From Burkholderiales bacterium (lineage in GTDB: Bacteria; Pseudomonadota; Gammaproteobacteria; Burkholderiales; Burkholderiaceae_E): 64,000 nt of DNA. Of the stretch, positions 27,418-36,471 are shown piece after piece. Below the pieces are notes generated by a model. That model was not told the DNA's origin. It saw nothing but the letters and a program-made list of their open reading frames with translations, and ran no database searches. Position 1 is the stretch's first letter; each line of letters begins with the position of its first letter. A program made the translations under genes and the position numbers. The DNA is taken from positions 111,172 through 175,171 of the forward strand of contig JAPLQF010000019.1 in assembly GCA_026399875.1 (NCBI GenBank), given 5' to 3'.

Positions 27418-28359
27418 TCAGGTGTTCAGATGATGCAGCGGCGCGCCGGCCCGTGGCCACTGCACCGAGACCAGCTTGCCGGTCGTGGACAGCGTGATGA
27501 AGGCGGTCTTGAGCTCGGGTCCGCCGAAGCAGATGTTGGTGGTGTAGATGTCGGGCAGCGACACCAGTTCGATGTCCTTGCCATCGGGCGAGATCACGGT
27601 AATGCCGCCCTCAAAGAGCGAGGCAACGCAGACATTGCCATTGGCCTCGATCGCAAGCGAATCAAACAGTCGATAGGTCGACATCGATGCCAGCAGGCTG
27701 CCGCCGTTGGGCGACGGGAAGGGCGCTTTGGCAATGGTTCCCGGGCCGCTGACTTCGAAGCGCCAGACCCGCCCGGTATGGGTTTCGGCGACGTAGAGCA
27801 GCTTGCCGTCGGGCGACAGGCCGATGCCATTGGGGGTGAGCATCGGGTACACCACCTCGCTGATGCCTGATCCATCGGCCTTCGCGTAATAGATGCCACC
27901 CCGATCGAGATCGCGGTCACGCGACTTGCCCAGATCGGTGAACCAGAAGCCACCGTGCCCGTCGAAGACCAGATCGTTCGGTCCCTTGAGCGGGCCGTTC
28001 GGCCCGTGGGTATAGAGCACCTCGACGCGTCCGGTGGCGAGGTCGACCCGCTCGATGCGCCCACCGCTGTAGTCATGCGCCTGGTGGCCTGGGCGCAGCC
28101 CGCCCGAGCGCATGGTCGACCAGACGAAGCCGCCGTTGTTGCAAAGATAGACCTTGCCATCGGGGCCCATGGCGGCGCCGTTGGGGCCGCCGCCGGTCTG
28201 CGCGATCACCTCGATCTCGCCCCTGGGTGTGACCCGGGTCAGGGTGCCGCGTTCGATCTCGACCAGCAGGATGTCGCCGTTGGGCATGGCGATCGGGCCC
28301 TCCGGAAAGCGAAGTCCGCTGGCGATTTCGGTGAAGGCAGGCGTGCTCTGTTTTGTCAT
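27418..28359 (-). CDS. SMP-30/gluconolactonase-like protein
   Basis: A 313-residue six-bladed propeller of the SMP-30/lactonase family. Typical segments are LRFPEGPIAMPNGDILLVEI (metal-ligand Glu), GGGPNGAAMGPDGKVYLCNNGG, KGPNDLVFDGHGGFWFTDLG (Asn/Asp ligands), and LTPNGIGLSPDGKLLYVAET. Such enzymes open sugar lactones or similar esters. It is the last gene of a minus-strand operon with a SAF-domain dehydrogenase, a PhyH dioxygenase and a GntR regulator. No signal peptide, so it is cytoplasmic. Substrate unknown. Confidence 0.88.
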   Translation of the reverse strand: MTKQSTPAFTEIASGLRFPEGPIAMPNGDILLVEIERGTLTRVTPRGEIEVIAQTGGGPNGAAMGPDGKVYLCNNGGFVWSTMRSGGLRPGHQAHDYSGGRIERVDLATGRVEVLYTHGPNGPLKGPNDLVFDGHGGFWFTDLGKSRDRDLDRGGIYYAKADGSGISEVVYPMLTPNGIGLSPDGKLLYVAETHTGRVWRFEVSGPGTIAKAPFPSPNGGSLLASMSTYRLFDSLAIEANGNVCVASLFEGGITVISPDGKDIELVSLPDIYTTNICFGGPELKTAFITLSTTGKLVSVQWPRAGAPLHHLNT

Positions 28360-29705
28360 GGTCTCGGTTCCTTGAAAGCTTTTTCCATCTCGCGGCGAAA
28401 GATCACCGCCGGGTCGTTCGCATTGAACACCACGTCCTGCCAGCGCACGGCCGTGCCGGCAGGCACCGCACGCTTGAGCTTGACCCCATGCGCCAGTCCG
28501 AGCGGCAGTCCGCCGGCGGCCAGCGAGTCGGTGGCCGGCATGAGTTTGCCGTAGACCGTGAAGCCGCCTTCGCCATCGAGTACTTCGCCGGCCTTCAGGT
28601 GGCGTTTGGCGGTGGCCACCACATCGCCTCGCCAGCCATCGGCCGCACCGGTCGGTTCGCCGCGCAGACCGACCGATGCCACCGAGATGCCGAGCTCAAG
28701 GCCGATGAGGTGATAGGGCTTGTACATCGCCGAGAAATTGCCGCTCGAGTCGGTCAGCAGACCGTATTCGCGAAAGCACCGTCGCACATAGTCGCTGTCG
28801 GCGCTGAAGGTGACATAGACACCCCAGCGCAGGTCCCTGAACACCGACCGGCTGTCGCGCTCGAGGCTGGAGATCACTTCGACCTGGCCGCGGTGATGCA
28901 GCAGCCCGCCGTCAGTGGCCGGGCGCAGCAGATGCGCCAGATCATCCACACCGCAGGCAGGAAACGCCAGGCCGTCAGGCGCGGGTGTCAGGCCAGTGGC
29001 ATTGGCGACAGCCGCCATCTCGATCGCCGATTTCGTGCCATCGAGAAACGAGTTGAACATCTGCGCATTCATGCCGCCGATACGCGCATCCTCGGCGCTG
29101 ATGCCGTAGTGCTGCCAGACGGTGTCCGGTGTGGAGGCGTGATAGGCCGGCAAATACTTCGTCCCCTTGCCGGCGGCGATCACTTCGAAGCCCGCGGTAC
29201 GGGCCCAGTCGACCATTTCGCAGATCAGCGCAGGCTGGTCACCATAGGCGAGTGAGTAGACGATGCCAGCTTCACGCGCCTTGCGTGCGAGCAGCGGGCC
29301 GGCCAGGGCGTCGGCCTCGACGTTGACCATGACGATGTGCTTGCCCTGGGTGCAGCAGGCCAGCACATGGGCGATACCGGCCGAGGGGCTGCCGGTGGCG
29401 TCGATCACGATTTCGATCTCGGGTGCGGCGATCAGTGCCATGGCATCGTCGCAAAGATGGGTGCTGCCCTGGCGTGCGGCCTGCGCGAAGCTTCGGGCCG
29501 ACAGCGCGTCGGCAGGCCAGCCGGTATGCAGCAAGGCTTTGCGGGCGCGCTTGGGTGACAGGTCGGCAACCGCGACCAGATGGATGCCCGGTGTGCGCCG
29601 CGCTTGCGAGAGGTACATCGATCCGAATTTTCCGGCGCCGATCAGTCCCACCCGAAGGGGACGCGAATCAGCGGCGCGCTGCAGCAGCAGTCGGTGCAGG
29701 TTCAT
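28356..29705 (-). CDS. NAD(P)-binding oxidoreductase with C-terminal SAF domain
   Basis: A 449-residue protein. The N-terminus is a homoserine-dehydrogenase/MocA-like Rossmann fold (VGLIGAGKFGSMYLSQA, about 18-34, then AVADLSPKRARKAL). The central part contains VIDATGSPSAGIAHVL and AYGDQPALICEMVDWARTAGFEVIAAGKGTKY. A SAF-like C-terminal module (about 365-445, LKAGEVLDGEGGFTVYGKL) is followed by LPLGLAHGVKLKRAVPAGT. The ATG at 29705 was chosen because the upstream extension is unsupported. Its stop overlaps the SMP-30 start by four bases. This architecture is frequent in Burkholderiales catabolic operons, but the reaction is not known to me. Confidence 0.82.
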   Translation of the reverse strand: MNLHRLLLQRAADSRPLRVGLIGAGKFGSMYLSQARRTPGIHLVAVADLSPKRARKALLHTGWPADALSARSFAQAARQGSTHLCDDAMALIAAPEIEIVIDATGSPSAGIAHVLACCTQGKHIVMVNVEADALAGPLLARKAREAGIVYSLAYGDQPALICEMVDWARTAGFEVIAAGKGTKYLPAYHASTPDTVWQHYGISAEDARIGGMNAQMFNSFLDGTKSAIEMAAVANATGLTPAPDGLAFPACGVDDLAHLLRPATDGGLLHHRGQVEVISSLERDSRSVFRDLRWGVYVTFSADSDYVRRCFREYGLLTDSSGNFSAMYKPYHLIGLELGISVASVGLRGEPTGAADGWRGDVVATAKRHLKAGEVLDGEGGFTVYGKLMPATDSLAAGGLPLGLAHGVKLKRAVPAGTAVRWQDVVFNANDPAVIFRREMEKAFKEPRP

Positions 29706-29718
29706 CTTGCGCAGCCTT

Positions 29719-30534
29719 TCAGGCGGGCTGCGCAAGCGGCAGCGAGTCAATCCGGACGGAGGGGTTGGTCAGGCAATCGTCGGCCAGCGATTCGATCGGG
29801 GTGAAGTCGCGATGGGCGATCCAGTCGGGTCGTGAAAACTTGCGAATGTGGTTCGAGACCACGCACAGGCTGAGGTAGACAATGGTCCGGTTCCAGGGCG
29901 ACATATTCGACGGCGACCCATGAACCAGGCATGAATGGAAGATCATCATCGAACCGGCAGGGCCTTTGGGCGCGACGATGCCGCCACGATCGACCAGCTG
30001 CGTGATGGTCTTGTTGTCGATCGTCCAGAGCGGGTAGCTGGTGGTCGACAGATCGTGGCTGGCAGAGATGGCGCCCTGCTTGTGTGAGCCCGGTATGAAG
30101 AGCAGCGGACCATTGAACTCGTTGACCTCATCGAGAAACACCGCGACATTCATCGCGCGGGCATCGGGCATGTCGTCATCGGCTTTCCAGGTGCCATAGT
30201 CCTGGTGCCACTGCCAGACGTCGCCGTCGAAGGCCTGCTTGCCGTTGACCTTGAACTGGTGCATGTAGACCGGCTCGCCGAAGATCTGTGTGACCGGGTC
30301 GATCATCCGGGGATGGCGTCCGAGCTTGGCGAAGGCCTGGTTCATCAGATGGGCGGCAAACACCGTGCGAACAGCGTCCGACCCTTTTTCGCGAATCACC
30401 TCCTGGCGCTGCTGGCGATAGAGCGCCGGCACTTCGGCCAGCAGCACAGCCATTTCTTCGCGGCTGAAAAGCGAATCAAAGAAAAGATAGCCGTCCCGGT
30501 CAAAGGATTCGAGTTGGGCTGGGGTCAGTTTCAC
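29719..30534 (-). CDS. phytanoyl-CoA dioxygenase (PhyH) family protein
   Basis: A 271-residue Fe(II)/2-oxoglutarate-dependent oxygenase. The iron site reads H-x-D in WQWHQDYGTW, with the distal His in FHSCLVHGSPSNMS and the 2-oxoglutarate Arg in SPWNRTIVYLSL. The N-terminus LTPAQLESFDRDGYLFFDSLF is classic for PhyH. The GTG at 30534 was chosen because GGAG lies upstream and it overlaps the gntR stop (GTGA); a long upstream open frame only shadows gntR. It likely hydroxylates a substrate of the same unknown pathway as the SMP-30 and SAF proteins. Confidence 0.9.
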   Translation of the reverse strand: MKLTPAQLESFDRDGYLFFDSLFSREEMAVLLAEVPALYRQQRQEVIREKGSDAVRTVFAAHLMNQAFAKLGRHPRMIDPVTQIFGEPVYMHQFKVNGKQAFDGDVWQWHQDYGTWKADDDMPDARAMNVAVFLDEVNEFNGPLLFIPGSHKQGAISASHDLSTTSYPLWTIDNKTITQLVDRGGIVAPKGPAGSMMIFHSCLVHGSPSNMSPWNRTIVYLSLCVVSNHIRKFSRPDWIAHRDFTPIESLADDCLTNPSVRIDSLPLAQPA

Positions 30535-31268
30535 AGTCGTCTCCGGTGAATGTGTTGGGTCGTCGCCGAGGGCGACGGCGCTTTTTCGAAAAGATGTCGC
30601 AGGATAATCTGGGCCGATGCTTCGCAATGCTCGCGAGCGAGTCGCTCGGCCATGCGGGCCTCGCCTCTGACCACCGCGCTGAGAATCGCCTGATGCTCCG
30701 CCCAGACGGTGCGAACCGACACCGGCTGACCAAGGTGAATGCCCATCGCCCTGCGGGTATGGAGCCAATGGATGCGGGCGGTGTCGGTCAGCAGCGGATT
30801 ATGCGCGGCCTCGTAAATGAAACGATGAAAGGCGAGGTCGGCATCGATCATGGCAAGCGTCGTGCCCGCGCGGGAACTCGCTCTGCCGGCGCGAATCAGC
30901 GCCATGCCGGGTTCGCGCAGTTCGGGGCGCGGCCGGTAGGCTGCCGAACGCGCGGCGAGTGCGTCGAGTGCCCCCCTCACCAGATACAGATGCTGCACGA
31001 AGGCGGGGGTGAGCGCCTGGACCTCGACGCCGCGTCGTCCGGGCTCATCCTTGATCAGCCCCTCGCGCTTGAGCAGAAGCAGGGCCTGCAGGATTGGCTG
31101 GCGCGAGACGCCCAGCCGGTCGGCCAGTGACTCCTGGGTATGACGCTCGCCCGGCGCAAGTTCGCCGCAGACGATCGCGTCGAGCAGCGCTTCATAGGTG
31201 CGCTCGACCAGATCGGGTGTGGCATGAAGCACCATGAGCCGGGATGCGTTCGGCGCGGCTGGCGGCAA
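30531..31268 (-). CDS. GntR family regulator, FCD (FadR-like) subgroup
   Basis: A 245-residue regulator. The winged helix (about 18-85) has ALLDAIVCGELAPGERHTQESLADRLGVSRQPILQALLLLKREGLI. The all-helical FCD effector domain (about 95-225) includes the metal-ligand type positions in DADLAFHRFIYEAAHNPLL and the His in WAEHQAIL. It is first in the operon and overlaps phyH by four bases. A perfect 14-bp palindrome 28 bases before its start is a likely operator, so it probably represses itself and the pathway genes until an acid intermediate binds. Confidence 0.92.
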   Translation of the reverse strand: MPPAAPNASRLMVLHATPDLVERTYEALLDAIVCGELAPGERHTQESLADRLGVSRQPILQALLLLKREGLIKDEPGRRGVEVQALTPAFVQHLYLVRGALDALAARSAAYRPRPELREPGMALIRAGRASSRAGTTLAMIDADLAFHRFIYEAAHNPLLTDTARIHWLHTRRAMGIHLGQPVSVRTVWAEHQAILSAVVRGEARMAERLAREHCEASAQIILRHLFEKAPSPSATTQHIHRRRL

Positions 31269-31295
31269 GACGGGTCTCCTGAAATCTGATCGCTT

Positions 31296-31309
31296 TTCTG
31301 TATACAGAA
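31296..31309. promoter_or_regulatory. perfect palindrome, probable GntR operator
   Basis: TTCTGTATACAGAA is a perfect 14-bp palindrome 28 bases upstream of the gntR start. FadR-subfamily regulators commonly bind short dyads with a TGTATACA-like core, so this is likely the operator of the adjacent regulator. It also lies about 75 bases upstream of the divergent AAA+ gene and could influence it. Confidence 0.65.
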
Positions 31310-31382
31310 CACACTAATCGGAGTCGGCCGCGCGGTCAATTCCCGCGTTAGCATGAGTTTTGGCCCGACCCGGAGCGCGACC

Positions 31383-33728
31383 ATGACCACTGTGATGCTT
31401 CCTTTCGATGACGAGCCTGTCCTCCACTCGCCAGGGCTTGCGCATGCGAGCCCGCTCGATCTGATGTGCGCCCGATTCGCACTTCGTGCCGTGCTCAGCC
31501 TGGGGCCGCGATTCAATCTGCGTCGCGACATCAACAACATCGTGACACTCACCGGCCGCTGGTTGGTCTGGCCGCGCGCCACCTTCGTCAAGCTGCAGAC
31601 CTATGTGGCGCGTCGCTGTCATGAAGCGCCGGCCTGGGCCGGCGCAGCCGATCTCTCGCCGGAAGAGTTCATGGCGCGATACGGCAACTGGAACGGGCTC
31701 TATGACGACAGTTCCATCCACTACTACATCGATGAGTTCGTCAAGATTCATGGCAAGGATCTGCTGGGCGTCTTTCAGCTCAGTGCCGGCGAGTACGACA
31801 GGCGGCTTGCCAAGCAGCCGATCCGTCTGACCGCCAATATCGACATGCTCAGCAAGGTGCTGGGCCTGGGCGAGTGCGAGCGCGCCATCCTTCTGCATGC
31901 GTCGCTGTGCAAGTATCAGCGCGACCTGCGTCCGGTTCTGGTCGACTGCAAGGCGACCAGCGCCCAGGAGGCCTACAGCATGCTGGCCCAGATTCTGGGC
32001 TTGAACGCGGCCGAGACCGCGCTCGCCTTGCGTGCCGGTGCCCGGCTCGAATCGCTCGGGCTGGTCGAAACCTCGATCGCCGAACATTCGATCACCGATC
32101 TCGGTGATCTGATGCGGGTCTCCGAAAAGCTGCTGGCAGTCCTGACTGCAGACTATCCGAGCGAGACGGCGATGATGGCCGCCTTTACCCGCCCGGCCGG
32201 GCCGACGGCGCTGGCGATGGATGATTTTCCACATGTCGGCGACGATGCCCGCTATCTGATTGCGCTGCTGCAGGCTGCGGTTCGCGATCATGAGAAGGGT
32301 GTCAACGTGCTGCTCTATGGGCCGCCGGGCACCGGCAAGACCGAGTTCGCCAAGCTGGTTGCGCAGCTCGCCGGCTGCGAGCTTTATGAGGTCGACTGCC
32401 TCGATCGCGAAGGCAACAGCCTGTCCGGCAAGGAGCGCTACCGTTCGCTGCAGGTGTCTCAGGCCTTCTTGCGAGGCCGCCAGAATGCGGCACTGCTCTT
32501 TGACGAGGTCGAGGATGTGTTTCCCCCGATCAGCGAGCCGGTGCTCAATATCTTTGGCTCCGAAGAAGCGCGCGGCTCCGCGGTCAATGGCAAGGCGTGG
32601 GTCAATCAGACGCTCGAGCAGAATCCGGTGCCGGCGATATGGGTCTCCAATTCGATCAACCAGATCGATCCGGCCTATCGAAGGCGATTCCAGTTTCACC
32701 TGGAGCTGGCCAATCCGCCTCAGCGAGTCCGCGAGAACATTGCCCGCAAGCATCTGTCAGAGCTCGGCGTGTCTGATGAGTTCGTGGCGAAAGTGGCGGC
32801 GCGAAAGCAGGTCACCCCGGCTCAGATTCAGTCAGCGGCACGCTTTGCCCGTCTGACTCGCGGTGCGGTCGAGGATTCGGTCGAGGCCCTGATCGAGCGC
32901 CAGCTCGAACGCGCCGACAAGGCGCTCGGCCAGCAGGACGGCGAGACCGACATCCGCATCTCGCCGACCCGTTACGATCTGAGTCTGCTTAATGTCGAGA
33001 CTCGCCATCCGATTGTGAAAGTCATCGCCGCGCTGCGTGAAAGGCCGCGGGCGACACTGTGCTTCTACGGCCTGCCCGGCACCGGCAAGACCGCGTTGGG
33101 CGAGGAGATCGCCCGCAGCATCGGTCGTCCGCTGATGATCAAGCGGGCCTCCGACCTGATGAGCAAGTATGTCGGCGAGACCGAGCAGCAGATGGCACGC
33201 ATGTTCAAGGAGGCGCAGCGCGAGCAGGCGGTGCTGCTGCTCGATGAGGCTGACTCCTTCCTGCAGAACCGGCAGACCGCCGTGCGCAATTACGAGGTGA
33301 GCGAAGTCAACGAGATGCTGCAGGGCATGGAGCGATTCGATGGCATCTTCATCTGCACCACCAATCTTTTCGATCGCATCGACGAAGCCGCGCTGCGGCG
33401 CTTTTCCTTCAAGTTGCGTTTCCTGCCCCTGACCGGGCCGCAGCGTCTGCGCATGTTTGCCACCGAGGCGCTCGGCTGGATACCGGATGCGTCACTCACC
33501 GATGCGGCCGCCCTCGACAGCGAGGCGGCCCTGCGGGTGGACGCATCGCTGGCGCAGCGTCTGGGCCGGCTGGAACTGCTTGCGCCCGGTGATTTTGCGG
33601 TCGTCAAGCGGCAGGCTCTGCTGCTGGGCGAATCGCCATCGCCTGAGGAGTTTCTCGATCAGCTCGAACGCGAGCATCGGGCCAAGCCCGATGTGAAGTT
33701 CAGCAAGCCGGTCGGATTCCTGCGCTAG
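31383..33728 (+). CDS. orphan tandem AAA+ ATPase
   Basis: A 781-residue cytoplasmic protein. The first 260 or so residues are a helical domain I do not recognise. AAA module 1 has Walker A GPPGTGKTEFAKL (about 313-325), Walker B AALLFDEVED (about 370) and sensor/arginine region INQIDPAYRRRFQFHLEL. Module 2 has Walker A GLPGTGKTALGEE (about 563), Walker B VLLLDEADSFLQNR (about 617) and ALRRFSFKLRFLPL. It belongs to the broad SpoVK/CDC48-like group. The ATG at 31383 has GGAG eight bases upstream. No substrate protein or protease is adjacent. The role is unknown. Confidence 0.85.
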   Translation: MTTVMLPFDDEPVLHSPGLAHASPLDLMCARFALRAVLSLGPRFNLRRDINNIVTLTGRWLVWPRATFVKLQTYVARRCHEAPAWAGAADLSPEEFMARYGNWNGLYDDSSIHYYIDEFVKIHGKDLLGVFQLSAGEYDRRLAKQPIRLTANIDMLSKVLGLGECERAILLHASLCKYQRDLRPVLVDCKATSAQEAYSMLAQILGLNAAETALALRAGARLESLGLVETSIAEHSITDLGDLMRVSEKLLAVLTADYPSETAMMAAFTRPAGPTALAMDDFPHVGDDARYLIALLQAAVRDHEKGVNVLLYGPPGTGKTEFAKLVAQLAGCELYEVDCLDREGNSLSGKERYRSLQVSQAFLRGRQNAALLFDEVEDVFPPISEPVLNIFGSEEARGSAVNGKAWVNQTLEQNPVPAIWVSNSINQIDPAYRRRFQFHLELANPPQRVRENIARKHLSELGVSDEFVAKVAARKQVTPAQIQSAARFARLTRGAVEDSVEALIERQLERADKALGQQDGETDIRISPTRYDLSLLNVETRHPIVKVIAALRERPRATLCFYGLPGTGKTALGEEIARSIGRPLMIKRASDLMSKYVGETEQQMARMFKEAQREQAVLLLDEADSFLQNRQTAVRNYEVSEVNEMLQGMERFDGIFICTTNLFDRIDEAALRRFSFKLRFLPLTGPQRLRMFATEALGWIPDASLTDAAALDSEAALRVDASLAQRLGRLELLAPGDFAVVKRQALLLGESPSPEEFLDQLEREHRAKPDVKFSKPVGFLR

Positions 33729-33768
33729 TGGGGCGCCAGTGCGGGGGCAGTGTCACCTCATCGCCGCG

Positions 33769-34716
33769 TCATGCGCCAGCGGCCGTGGCGCCCGATGCGC
33801 CGGCTCTGGCCAGCGCTGCGATCACCGCCTCGCCCACGGCGCGGTCGTAGACCAGACCGACATGGCCCAGGCCTTCGAAATCGATCGTCGTGGCGCCCGG
33901 CAGGGTCTGGTCCCCCTGGGGTGCCACAATATTGTCCTGCCAGGTCCGGATGACCGAAAAGCGCTGGAGCCGTTCGGGAGGTTCATCGGCGGCAAGCTGT
34001 TGCAGCCATTGGCTGTTGCGACGCATCTGGCCGACATTCGTGCCGCGGGCGAATCGGGCATGCACCGTTCCCCGATGTGGCGTGCCAAGGGTCACCACTG
34101 ACGCAACGCCGGCATCACCGTGACGCCGAAGGTAAGCGCGTGCCACCAGCCCGCCCATGCTGTGGCAAACCAGCGCCACCTGCGCAGCGCCTGTCCGCTG
34201 GCGCAGGTCGGCGACGGCTTTGTCGACCTGCGGCAAATAGTCCTCGATCGATGAGTGAATCGGCTCCAGGTTTAGCGCCGCGGTTGCGTGGCCGGCGGCG
34301 GCCAGTCGTCTGGCCAGCGGCAGCCACAACGCCCGATTGCAGAAAAAGCCGTGTATCAGCAGAACCGGCAACCTGGCAGGCTCAGATCGGTCATCGGCCG
34401 AAGCGAGCGGGTGCCGATGCAGCAGTGGCTGGGCAATGCTGAAGGTACGCAGCGAAGCGAGGGTTTCGAGCACCCAGGCTCGCAACCAGAGCCACGATCC
34501 TTTGAGCGGGCCGGCATGCGGGCGCTGCGCACGAACCGCCCAGGCCAGCAAAAAATCGAGTCCGAGCACGAAGGCATGAATCGACAGCGGCACCGCAGCG
34601 CCGGCCAGTGCCGCCAGCGGGACGGGAACTTCACCGGAATTCGCCAGCCAGGCCGCCAACAGCAGTGCCAGCAGCATCTGTCCGATCAGCATCGCGCGTT
34701 GGATTCGAGCGATCAT
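33769..34716 (-). CDS. membrane-anchored alpha/beta hydrolase (lipase-like)
   Basis: A 315-residue protein. The ATG at 34716 gives an N-terminus with two hydrophobic helices (about 8-25 and 30-60), so the enzyme is probably anchored in the inner membrane. The hydrolase part starts at PVLLIHGFFCNRALW (about 110). The nucleophile elbow is ALVCHSMGGLVARAYL, and TLGTPHRGT after it is typical of triacylglycerol lipases and PGAP1-like esterases. A C-terminal histidine is in GLGHVGLVYD. It diverges from the FFLEELY-type gene. Confidence 0.85.
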   Translation of the reverse strand: MIARIQRAMLIGQMLLALLLAAWLANSGEVPVPLAALAGAAVPLSIHAFVLGLDFLLAWAVRAQRPHAGPLKGSWLWLRAWVLETLASLRTFSIAQPLLHRHPLASADDRSEPARLPVLLIHGFFCNRALWLPLARRLAAAGHATAALNLEPIHSSIEDYLPQVDKAVADLRQRTGAAQVALVCHSMGGLVARAYLRRHGDAGVASVVTLGTPHRGTVHARFARGTNVGQMRRNSQWLQQLAADEPPERLQRFSVIRTWQDNIVAPQGDQTLPGATTIDFEGLGHVGLVYDRAVGEAVIAALARAGASGATAAGA

Positions 34717-34777
34717 TGGCGAGTTCTGAACGATGCGGCCATCATCGGCTGATTCTAGGCGACTTGCGAGCCACACC

Positions 34778-35506
34778 ATGGATGATGCTGTTCGACTTCG
34801 ATTTGCCGCGACCGAGGTGGCTGGACTGCGAGCGCTGGAGGGTGCGGATGCCACGCTGCGCCTGCGTCGCGACGATTTGCGGCTGTGGCAGGCGCAGCGC
34901 CTGGCGGCAACGCATGCCGATCTGCTGGCGCAGCCCCGCTATGCCGAGGCGACGCGATTCTTCCTGGATGAACTCTATGGCGCGAAGGATTTTTCACAGC
35001 GCGATGCCGAATTGGCCAAGGTGATTCCGACGCTGGTGCGCTTTTTGCCGCGAACCGCACTCGCAACGATTGCCGATGCGATCGAGCTCGATGCCCTGTC
35101 CGAGCGTCTCGACCTGGCGGTTTGCCGTGTGATCGAGGCTGATCCGGCCAATCGTGGCCGGCCGATCGATACCGCGATGTTTGCATTTGCCTATGTGCGC
35201 GCGGGTTCGCGAACCGACCGCGAGCGCCAGATCGAGCTGGTTGATCACATCGGCAGGACGCTCGATTCGCTGATGCGCCATCCGATGATCGGAACCTTGC
35301 TGGGTGCGATGAGCCGGCCGGCGAAACTGGCTGGCCTGGGTGCGATGCAGGCATTCCTGGAGAGTGGGTTCCGGACTTTTTCCGCAATGCGCGGGGCCGA
35401 TGCCTTTCTGTCACTGGTCTGCTCGCGCGAAACCGAGGTGATGCGCCGACTCTATGACGGCGACCCTGATCCCTTCCGGCCTGCCGGGCCACGAGCGGCA
35501 AGCTGA
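34778..35506 (+). CDS. FFLEELY-motif protein of unknown function
   Basis: A 242-residue, largely helical protein. Residues 48-55 read FFLDELYG, close to the motif that names the uncharacterised FFLEELY family in proteobacteria. The neighbourhood of the motif (KDFSQRDAELAKVIPTLVRFLP) also fits that family. No catalytic or metal-binding pattern and no membrane helix is visible. The ATG at 34778 is the best start; it diverges from the lipase gene across 61 bases. Confidence 0.7.
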   Translation: MDDAVRLRFAATEVAGLRALEGADATLRLRRDDLRLWQAQRLAATHADLLAQPRYAEATRFFLDELYGAKDFSQRDAELAKVIPTLVRFLPRTALATIADAIELDALSERLDLAVCRVIEADPANRGRPIDTAMFAFAYVRAGSRTDRERQIELVDHIGRTLDSLMRHPMIGTLLGAMSRPAKLAGLGAMQAFLESGFRTFSAMRGADAFLSLVCSRETEVMRRLYDGDPDPFRPAGPRAAS

Positions 35507-35595
35507 CGCGCCAGGCGATGCAATCCGCGGTGTCGCTGGACAATCGGTGCAATTCAAGGTTATTCTTAGCGGTTCCTCGCCGCACGGACCCGATC

Positions 35596-35749
35596 CCGCC
35601 ACCAATCTGGCGGTATCACCCCGACACGAGCCGGCGGCCGGCTGAATGGGCAGTCAGGGCATTGCGATCAGGTTTTTCTGATCTGCATGCTTGAGTTCCC
35701 TTCCGGTCGACTCAGAGGAAACAGCCAATCAAATTCCAATAAGGGGAAT
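35596..35749 (+). promoter_or_regulatory. structured leader of rpsF-priB-rpsR-rplI
   Basis: The 245-base gap before rpsF holds four small hairpins: CCGCCA/TGGCGG (35596-35613), GATCAG/CTGATC (35666-35683), TTGAGT/ACTCAG (35691-35715) with CCG at 35703-35705 in its loop, and ATTCC/GGAAT (35733-35749), which buries the AAGGGG ribosome binding site. Autoregulatory S6:S18-binding leaders with a CCG element precede rpsF in many bacteria. The third hairpin is a candidate, but I cannot confirm the fold. No clear promoter is visible. Confidence 0.35.
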
Positions 35750-35751
35750 CA

Positions 35752-36135
35752 ATGCGTCATTACGAAGTGGTATTCATCGTCCACCCCGATCAGAGCGAGC
35801 AGGTGCCCGCCATGATCGAGCGGTACAAGACGCTGGTCGAAGGCCAGCAGGGCAAGATGCATCGGATCGAAGACTGGGGTCGCCTGCAGTTGGCCTATCC
35901 GATCCAGAAGGTTGCCAAAGCCCATTACGCGCTGATGAACATCGAATGCGACCAGAAAGTCCTCGGTGAGCTCGAGCACGCGTTTCGGTTCAACGACGCT
36001 GTGCTTCGCCATCTGGTGGTCCTGATGCCCAAAGCCGAAACCGGTGCGTCCCCGATGCTGCGCCGGATCCAGAAGGAAGAGTCGCGCAAGACCGTGGTCG
36101 GCGCACCTGAAGGGCAGGTCGGCAACTTCGCTTGA
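35752..36135 (+). CDS. rpsF: 30S ribosomal protein S6
   Basis: A 127-residue bS6. It begins [25 protein letters not shown] and has the conserved [21 protein letters not shown] and [11 protein letters not shown] segments. The last 25 or so residues form the usual flexible tail. The ribosome binding site AAGGGG lies five bases before the ATG and is part of a small hairpin. It is first in the rpsF-priB-rpsR-rplI unit. Confidence 0.98.
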   Translation: MRHYEVVFIVHPDQSEQVPAMIERYKTLVEGQQGKMHRIEDWGRLQLAYPIQKVAKAHYALMNIECDQKVLGELEHAFRFNDAVLRHLVVLMPKAETGASPMLRRIQKEESRKTVVGAPEGQVGNFA

Positions 36136-36470
36136 ACCGGGTTCGTCTGATCGCGACGCTGATCGAGCGCGAAGCCATCCGATATACCCCAGCTGGTGTT
36201 CCGATCGTTGCGCTGAAACTCGCGCATCAGTCGGTCCAGGCCGAAGCCGGGGTAGATCGGAGTGTCGAGTTCGAGATGTCGGCTTTCGCGGCAGACCGCA
36301 TCGCTCTCCGGCTCGATCGTGTGCCTCTCGGCTCCTCGCTTCGCCTCGACGGCTTTCTGGCCGCGCGGCGACGAAACGCCAAGGCACTCGTGCTGCACCT
36401 GACCGAATTTGAATTGAACATTTCTGCCGAGCAACCGACGTTGACCGGCACTACTGAAAAGGACTGTTGA
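36132..36470 (+). CDS. priB: primosomal replication protein PriB
   Basis: A 112-residue single-stranded DNA-binding OB-fold protein of the replication restart primosome. It has [33 protein letters not shown], typical of PriB/SSB-like N-termini, and [18 protein letters not shown]. The start is TTG inside the rpsF stop (TTGA), so its translation is coupled to rpsF. The rpsF-priB-rpsR order is characteristic of beta- and gammaproteobacteria. Confidence 0.94.
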   Translation: MNRVRLIATLIEREAIRYTPAGVPIVALKLAHQSVQAEAGVDRSVEFEMSAFAADRIALRLDRVPLGSSLRLDGFLAARRRNAKALVLHLTEFELNISAEQPTLTGTTEKDC

Positions 36471-36471
36471 C

